Positions 6,699 to 6,699 of a DNA stretch of 6,699 bases are shown here, one piece after another (the stretch's first letter is position 1; each line of letters begins with the position of its first letter). Source of the DNA: Candidatus Izemoplasmatales bacterium (GTDB lineage Bacteria; Bacillota_I; Bacilli_A; Izemoplasmatales; Hujiaoplasmataceae); contig JAQVKB010000062.1 in assembly GCA_028694875.1 (NCBI GenBank), forward strand, positions 1 to 6,699, in the 5' to 3' direction. The notes beneath the pieces were generated by a model. It ran no database searches. It was not told where the DNA came from and saw only the letters and a list, made by a program, of their open reading frames with translations. The translations under genes and the position numbers were made by a program.

Positions 6699-6699
6699 T

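Noticed and set aside
1..6699. CRISPR array, tRNA, rRNA, integrase or transposase
   Set aside because: I found no regularly spaced repeats, no RNA-gene signatures and no recombinase motifs on either strand.

Overview
The window suggests a low-GC, Gram-positive-type bacterium of the Bacillota/Mycoplasmatota sphere. The signs are strong AAAGGAGG-like ribosome binding sites, a U32/DUF3656 protein next to a heterodimeric drug-exporter pair, and a Firmicutes-type siphovirus tail segment. All tryptophans in the long reading frames are TGG and TGA serves as a stop, so the code is standard and not the Mycoplasma code. I cannot name the species.

Positions 1 to about 700 (+ strand) are prophage tail-region DNA. 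They hold the C-terminal end of a large tail protein with Ig-like domains, followed by the first 60 or so codons of a second tail protein. This second gene breaks off abruptly and runs head-on into a bacterial gene that is also broken.

Positions about 700-5110 (- strand) are a chromosomal operon read right to left: promoter with an extended -10 box, a U32-family/DUF3656 protein (RlhA-type, probable RNA hydroxylation factor), an ABC exporter half-transporter of the YheI/BmrC type with a degenerate ATP site, and the start of its partner half-transporter (YheH/BmrD type). The genes overlap or lie within a few bases, so they are probably translationally coupled. The partner is cut after about 129 residues at the phage junction, so the heterodimeric pump cannot be complete as shown.

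Positions 5110-6699 are visibly more AT-rich. They hold, on the - strand, a membrane protein with a PH-like domain (its 5' end lies at or beyond the window edge), a decayed small membrane-protein gene with two in-frame stops (absent from simple ORF calling), about 225 bases with nothing I can recognise, and a strong intrinsic terminator that separates this transcript from the U32 promoter.

The main points of interest are the phage/ABC-transporter junction near 700 (prophage insertion, rearrangement or assembly chimera) and the pseudogene at 5403-5843. I see no convincing new defence or mobile system, no CRISPR array, and no tRNA or rRNA.
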